9,372 bases of DNA from an uncultured Micromonospora sp. (GTDB lineage: Bacteria > Actinomycetota > Actinomycetes > Mycobacteriales > Micromonosporaceae): the NCBI GenBank assembly GCA_937951935.1, contig CALGAM010000123.1, positions 1 through 9,372 of the forward strand, given 5' to 3'. The stretch's first letter is position 1; each line of letters begins with the position of its first letter. Position numbers and translations under genes: made by a program. Positions 6,098-9,372 of this stretch are shown piece by piece. A model generated the notes under the pieces. It was given only the letters and a program-made list of their open reading frames with translations. It ran no database searches and had not been told where the DNA came from.

Positions 6098-7114
6098 TCA
6101 GCAGCTCGGCGGCTGGCCTCCGGCGCGGATCGTCGCCAGGGCGGCGAGCGCGTCCCTGAGGGAGGTGACCCGGACCAGCGGCAGCCCGGGCTGGGCGTTG
6201 CGGACGGCCTCGGCACAGTTGTCGGCCGGCACGAGGAAGTACGTCGCCCCGGCGGCCTTCGCCCCGACGAGCTTCTGCGGGATGCCCCCGATCGGGCCGA
6301 CCTCGCCCTCGTCGTTGATGGTGCCGGTACCGGCGATGACCTTCCCGCCGGTGAGATCCTCCGGGGTGAGCTTGTCGACGATCCCGAGGGCGAACATCAG
6401 ACCGGCGCTGGGCCCGCCGATGTTGTCCAGGTCGATGCTCAGCTCGAACGGGTGCGGCTGCCGCTGCTCGACCTCCACGCCGATGCGGGGCGGACCGTTG
6501 TCGGTGGAGCGGGACACGATGGTCGCGGTGGCCGGTGTGTCGTCGCGGGTGTAGCCGACGGTGAGCGCCGTGCCGGCCGGTCGGGCCTGCACCATCCTGG
6601 TGAGGCCCCCCGCGGTCAGCACCGGCTCGTCGTCGACCGAGGTGATGATGTCGCCGGCCTTCAGGATCCCCTCCGACGCGCCACCGGGGACGACGTTCTT
6701 GACCACGACCTGCACCGGGAAGCCGAGTTCGCGCAGGGCCGCCGTCTCCGCGCTGGTCTGGGAGGCGGCGAAGTCCTCGGCGTTGCGCCGCTCCACCTCC
6801 TGCTGCGTCTCACCCGGCGGGTAGATCAGCTCGTACGGCACCACGGCCTCGTGTGGGGAGAACCAGCCGGCGATCGCGGTGAGCAGTCTGACGTCGCTCT
6901 GCACCCCGACCGTGGTCAGCCGCAGTTCCCCCGCCGAGGTGGAGGTCTCGCGGCCGGACACCTGGATCACTTCCTTGTCGTCCTGCCGGCCCAGCGTGTC
7001 GACGGTCGGGCCCGGCCTGAGCACGACGTACGGGATGGGTGCGGCGAGCACACCGATGCTGAGCAGGGCGGTGATCACCGCGCCGAGCAGAACAGTGACA
7101 CCGCGACGTCTCAT
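6098..7114 (-). CDS. PDZ-domain Lon-like serine protease (YlbL/DdcP type, S16)
   Basis: 338 residues from ATG 7114. A basic start (MRRRG) and a hydrophobic segment (about 6-26) anchor or export it. A PDZ domain (about 130-200) includes VVPGGASEGILKAGDIITSVD. The Lon proteolytic domain (about 225-330) has the catalytic serine in GGPSAG (S236) and the catalytic lysine in GGIPQK (K281), with GTGTINDEGEVGPIGG between. Both dyad residues are intact and there is no ATPase domain. It should therefore cut substrates outside the membrane without ATP. In Bacillus subtilis the homologue YlbL (DdcP) degrades the division inhibitor YneA; the substrate here is unknown. A TACGCT hexamer 7 bases before ATG 7114 suggests a leaderless transcript. 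ATG 7132, with GGGAGG 10 bases upstream, is the alternative and would add 6 residues. Rv3194c appears to be the M. tuberculosis counterpart. The UPF0182 gene follows 234 bases downstream on the same strand. Confidence 0.93.
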   Translation of the reverse strand: MRRRGVTVLLGAVITALLSIGVLAAPIPYVVLRPGPTVDTLGRQDDKEVIQVSGRETSTSAGELRLTTVGVQSDVRLLTAIAGWFSPHEAVVPYELIYPPGETQQEVERRNAEDFAASQTSAETAALRELGFPVQVVVKNVVPGGASEGILKAGDIITSVDDEPVLTAGGLTRMVQARPAGTALTVGYTRDDTPATATIVSRSTDNGPPRIGVEVEQRQPHPFELSIDLDNIGGPSAGLMFALGIVDKLTPEDLTGGKVIAGTGTINDEGEVGPIGGIPQKLVGAKAAGATYFLVPADNCAEAVRNAQPGLPLVRVTSLRDALAALATIRAGGQPPSC

Positions 7115-7121
7115 AGGACGA

Positions 7122-7127
7122 AGCGTA
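7122..7127 (-). promoter_or_regulatory. Candidate -10 element of the PDZ-Lon gene
   Basis: TACGCT on the minus strand fits TAnnnT and ends 7 bases before ATG 7114, so transcription could begin at or next to the start codon. No -35 element is recognisable. If ATG 7132 is the true start, this element would be inside the coding region and irrelevant. Confidence 0.35.
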
Positions 7128-7277
7128 CCCATCGGCGGCAGACCTCCCGCCGGCCGAACCCCGATCACCGCGGTGGCGTCCCGCCACCCCGCCCCCGCGG
7201 CTCCTCCGGGGTGGCCCGTTCCGCCCCGAATCCCCCACGGCGCGAACCTGGACGGGCGCCGCGGTGCCCGGCGCGCG

Positions 7278-7283
7278 TACCGT
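7278..7283 (+). promoter_or_regulatory. Candidate -10 element of the zincin-like gene
   Basis: TACCGT fits TAnnnT and ends 6 bases before GTG 7290, the spacing expected for a leaderless transcript. No properly spaced Shine-Dalgarno sequence is present before the GTG, which supports this reading. No clear -35 element is seen. Confidence 0.4.
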
Positions 7284-7289
7284 TGACGG

Positions 7290-8582
7290 GTGCCTGATTT
7301 TCCGTTCGGCTTCGCCCTGCCGGGCGGCCAACCGCCCGACCCCAACGACCCGCGGCAGATACAGCAGTTCCTGGCCCAGCTGCAACACCTGTTCGCCGCG
7401 CCGGGCAGCGGCCCGGTCAACTGGGACCTGGCCCGTCAGGTCGCGGCCAGCCAGCTCGCCGCCAACGGCGATCCGGCCGTGACGCCGTACGAACGCAACG
7501 CGGTCGAGGAGGCTCTCCGCCTGGCCGACCTGTGGCTCGAACCGGTCTCGGCGCACCCCTCCGGTATCCGCGTCGCCGTCGCGTGGAACCGCAACGAGTG
7601 GATCTACCGCACGCTCGACGTCTGGCGGAAGCTCTGCGACCCGGTGGCGGGCCGGATGGTGGGCGCGATGGGCGACCTGGTGCCGCCGGAGGCGCGGGCA
7701 CAGCTCGGGCCGATGCAGGCGATGCTCACCACCCTCGGTGGGGCGCTCTTCGGCGGTCAGCTCGGGCAGGCGCTCGGGTCGCTCGCCGCCGAGGTGCTCT
7801 CGGCCGGCGACATCGGCCTCCCGCTCGGCCCGGCCGGCACGGCCGCACTCATCCCGTCCAACATCAAGAAGTACGGCGAGGGCCTCGAACTGCCCGAGGA
7901 CGAGGTGCGGATCTACGTCGCGCTGCGTGAGGCGGCCCACCAGCGGCTCTTCCAGCACGTGCCGTGGCTGCGGGGGCACGTGCTCAGTGCCGTCGAGACG
8001 TACGCGGCCGGCATCACGGTCAACCGTGAGGCGATCGAGGAGGCGATGGGCCGGCTCGATCCGATGAACCCGGAGTCGTTGCAGGCGCTGGTGCTGGAGG
8101 GGATCTTCACCCCGGAGGACACCCCGGCGCAGAAGGCCTCACTGGCTCGGCTGGAGACCACGCTGGCCCTGGTCGAGGGCTGGGTCTGCCACGTCGTCGA
8201 CGCCGCCGCCTCGGGCCGGTTGCCGAACGTCAACCGACTCGGCGAGGCGTTCCGGCGGCGCCGGGCCGCCGGCGGCCCGGCGGAGCAGACGTTCGCGGCC
8301 CTGGTCGGGCTGGAGTTGCGTCCCCGTCGGCTGCGTGAGGCGGCGGCGCTGTGGGCGGCGCTGACCCGGCACCGGGGCATCGCCGGTCGGGACGCCCTCT
8401 GGGGTCACCCGGATCTGCTCCCCGCCGAGGCGGACTTCGCCGACCCGGAGGCCTTCGCCCGGTCCCAGCTGGACCTCGGGGACCTGGAGGGCTTCGACTT
8501 CGGAGCCGCCGAGCGGCCGGAGGAGCCCGGACCGGACCGGTCCGACGAGCCGGGCGAGTCCGACCAGGGGCGGGCGGGGTAA
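7290..8582 (+). CDS. Zincin-like putative metalloprotease (DUF2342/Zincin_2 family)
   Basis: 430 residues from GTG 7290. The N-terminus is Gly/Pro/Gln-rich (PFGFALPGGQPPDPNDPRQ), a usual beginning for this actinobacterial family. A Gly-rich helical hairpin (about 145-175, TLGGALFGGQLGQALGSLAAEVL) precedes the presumed active-site helix YVALREAAHQRLFQHVPWL (about 209-227). The family has no classical HExxH in this protein; E214, H217 and H223 are the most likely metal-site residues, and E296 in LVEGWVCHVV is a further candidate. The C-terminus (about 400-430) is acidic and low in complexity. No signal peptide is seen, so it is probably cytoplasmic. Peptidase activity is assigned by fold for this family; I know of no defined substrate. 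It is divergent from the PDZ-Lon gene with a 175-base shared upstream region, the same arrangement I recall for Rv3194c/Rv3195 of M. tuberculosis. It converges on the DUF2064-like gene with 23 bases between the stops. Confidence 0.9.
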   Translation: MPDFPFGFALPGGQPPDPNDPRQIQQFLAQLQHLFAAPGSGPVNWDLARQVAASQLAANGDPAVTPYERNAVEEALRLADLWLEPVSAHPSGIRVAVAWNRNEWIYRTLDVWRKLCDPVAGRMVGAMGDLVPPEARAQLGPMQAMLTTLGGALFGGQLGQALGSLAAEVLSAGDIGLPLGPAGTAALIPSNIKKYGEGLELPEDEVRIYVALREAAHQRLFQHVPWLRGHVLSAVETYAAGITVNREAIEEAMGRLDPMNPESLQALVLEGIFTPEDTPAQKASLARLETTLALVEGWVCHVVDAAASGRLPNVNRLGEAFRRRRAAGGPAEQTFAALVGLELRPRRLREAAALWAALTRHRGIAGRDALWGHPDLLPAEADFADPEAFARSQLDLGDLEGFDFGAAERPEEPGPDRSDEPGESDQGRAG

Positions 8583-8605
8583 CCGAACGGCCGGGCGCGG
8601 TCCGG

Positions 8606-9205
8606 TCAGCCACCGAGCAGCGCGCGGGTGCTGTCCCAGCCGTCGACGGCCGGGTCCAGGGTGGCAAGATCGGCAGCGGCCCGGATCCGCCGCCAACCCG
8701 GGGTGATGGCGACCTCCGCCGGACGCGGCGCGGCGCGGCGGAGCGGACCGGCGGCGTCGGTGTCGAGGTTCACCTCCGGCAGCCAGGCCGGCGCCGGCAG
8801 CCGGGCCGCCACCCCGAGCAGCCCCGGCCCGGACCCGAGCGCGGGAGCGACCGCGACCGACCGGGTGGTCAGCGGGCGCAGCAGTTTGCCCAGCAGCAGC
8901 CCCGGGACGTCCGGCGCGTCGGCGGCGACGACCGCCGCGTGGTCGTACCCGTCGGCGACGGCGGCGGCGAACACCGCGCCGACCCGGGGCGCGGGCACCT
9001 CGTAGACCCGCATGCCGGGCCAGACGATCGCCTCGGCCAGCGGCCGGTCGGCGGTGGTGGCGGCGACCGCGGCGTCGACCCCGTTCAGGGTGGCGACCCG
9101 GTCGACCACGTCCTCGGCGAGGGCGGCACGCCATCGGTCCGGGCTGAGTCCCGGTGGCGCCCAGGGCACGGGTCCGAGCATCACGACGATCAGACGGCGG
9201 GACAC
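8606..9205 (-). CDS. DUF2064/CofC-like nucleotidyltransferase-fold protein, degenerate
   Basis: 199 residues from GTG 9205. The beta-strand start RRLIVVMLG, a helix RWRAALAEDVVDRVATL (about 24-40) and the metal-site-like AVVAADAPDVPG (D96, D99) followed by VAVAPALGSGPGLLGVA match the order of a GT-A/nucleotidyltransferase fold as in DUF2064 (TIGR04282) and CofC. Two parts usually seen in DUF2064 are missing or altered: the N-terminal KxPxPGxxKTRL segment, and the acidic DGGyyL motif, which reads GSGPGLL here. The protein may bind a different nucleotide or have lost catalysis. It follows the YgjP-like gene by 32 bases on the same strand, so the two could be co-transcribed. However, a TAGGGT hexamer 6 bases before the GTG suggests its own leaderless start. 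CofC (F420 biosynthesis) and MobA-like enzymes are the alternatives; I would not name it as either. Confidence 0.8.
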   Translation of the reverse strand: MSRRLIVVMLGPVPWAPPGLSPDRWRAALAEDVVDRVATLNGVDAAVAATTADRPLAEAIVWPGMRVYEVPAPRVGAVFAAAVADGYDHAAVVAADAPDVPGLLLGKLLRPLTTRSVAVAPALGSGPGLLGVAARLPAPAWLPEVNLDTDAAGPLRRAAPRPAEVAITPGWRRIRAAADLATLDPAVDGWDSTRALLGG

Positions 9206-9211
9206 CGCCCG

Positions 9212-9217
9212 ACCCTA
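9212..9217 (-). promoter_or_regulatory. Candidate -10 element of the DUF2064-like gene
   Basis: TAGGGT on the minus strand ends 6 bases before GTG 9205. That distance would put the transcription start on the start codon. No Shine-Dalgarno sequence is evident upstream, and only a very weak -35 (TGAGCG) lies 17 bases further up. Confidence 0.35.
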
Positions 9218-9237
9218 GTACGCGGGTCGGCGTCCGC

Positions 9238-9372
9238 TCATGCGGTGTGGGCGGTCCCGGCGGCAGCCGCGACGCCCTCCAGGTAGCCCCGGGCGCGCTC
9301 CGCCTTCGGGTAGCGCCCGACCAGGGCCCAGAACCGCGCGTTGTGGCTGGGCACCACGAGGTGGGCCAACTC
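9238..9372 (-). CDS. YgjP/DUF45-type metal-dependent hydrolase, C-terminal end (partial)
   Basis: 44 residues and a TGA stop are visible; the gene runs off the right edge. The fragment begins ELAHLVVPSHNARFWALVGR, which is the end of a HELAH zinc site (first His outside the window) followed by the PSHNARFW segment holding the third His ligand. This is the signature of the YgjP/WLM/SprT-like group (PF01863). The tail, YPKAERARGYLEGVAAAAG, is a typical short end. Such proteins are presumed zinc metallopeptidases, but their substrates are mostly unknown. Its position beside the zincin-like gene is familiar from other actinobacteria as I remember them. Confidence 0.88.
   Translation of the reverse strand, partial: ELAHLVVPSHNARFWALVGRYPKAERARGYLEGVAAAAGTAHTA

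Noticed and set aside
6452..7297. 281-residue + strand frame antisense to the PDZ-Lon gene
   Set aside because: The opposite strand encodes an intact PDZ-Lon protein with both catalytic residues; this frame is low in complexity and His/Arg/Gly-rich.
7115..7420. N-terminal extension of the PDZ-Lon protein up to 102 residues
   Set aside because: The extension would overlap the divergent zincin gene and lacks family-like sequence. The hydrophobic signal segment begins directly after MRRRG at 7114, as expected for this family.
6810..7979. 389-residue minus-strand frame spanning the PDZ-Lon and zincin genes
   Set aside because: It overlaps two recognised genes in other frames and shows no domain; it is a composition-driven open frame.
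8583..8605. Possible bidirectional terminator between the convergent zincin and DUF2064-like genes
   Set aside because: The 23-base gap holds no convincing stem of its own. The GGACCGGTCC palindrome near 8532 is inside the zincin coding region.
8139..9134. 331-residue minus-strand frame and 311-residue + strand frame (8351-9286) over the DUF2064-like region
   Set aside because: Both are Arg/Gly/Ala-rich shadows; the 8606-9205 frame alone has a sensible alternating strand-helix protein and recognisable motif.
1..9372. CRISPR arrays, insertion sequences, integrases, rRNA or riboswitches
   Set aside because: No regularly spaced repeats, terminal inverted repeats with a transposase, integrase motifs, rRNA-like sequence or recognised riboswitch core were found on either strand.

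Overview
The window is very GC-rich DNA with GTG/ATG starts, overlapping stop-start junctions and strong G/C at third codon positions. It looks like a high-GC actinobacterium. The protein content and gene order fit Micromonosporaceae (Micromonospora or Salinispora type), but that assignment is inferred from memory of such genomes and not from a search.

Left part (1-2269, + strand): four genes joined by 4-base stop/start overlaps. They are the tail of an unidentified gene, a membrane-anchored protein with four extracytoplasmic cysteines, a 98-aa protein resembling the YbaB/EbfC fold, and a 437-aa helical protein with a WxG turn (W280-E-G) and a YxxxD motif (Y93-D97). Together these suggest a type VII (ESX/WXG100)-associated accessory cassette. 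None of the four can be named with certainty.

Middle (2270-2830): about 350 bases without a convincing gene, then an initiator tRNA-fMet on the minus strand. The tRNA has its own promoter and is bracketed by two perfect hairpins, one ending the tRNA transcript and one ending the UPF0182 gene. The tRNA marks the border between the accessory left side and the conserved right side.

Right part (2843-9372): a conserved actinobacterial block. Reading left to right it holds a 1006-aa UPF0182 membrane protein (-), a secreted or membrane-anchored PDZ-Lon (YlbL/DdcP-type, S16) protease (-), a divergently transcribed zincin-like protein of the DUF2342/Zincin_2 family (+), a degenerate DUF2064/CofC-like nucleotidyltransferase-fold protein (-), and the C-terminal end of a YgjP/DUF45 metallohydrolase (-). 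As I recall it, the order UPF0182 - PDZ-Lon - divergent zincin is the same as Rv3193c-Rv3194c-Rv3195 of Mycobacterium tuberculosis. The persistent pairing of peptidase-like proteins with a very large membrane protein of unknown function suggests a shared envelope role. That role is inference.

Several genes on the right side (PDZ-Lon, zincin, DUF2064-like) have a TAnnnT -10-like hexamer 6-7 bases before the start codon, which suggests leaderless transcripts. No CRISPR array, insertion sequence, integrase, phage gene or origin was seen.
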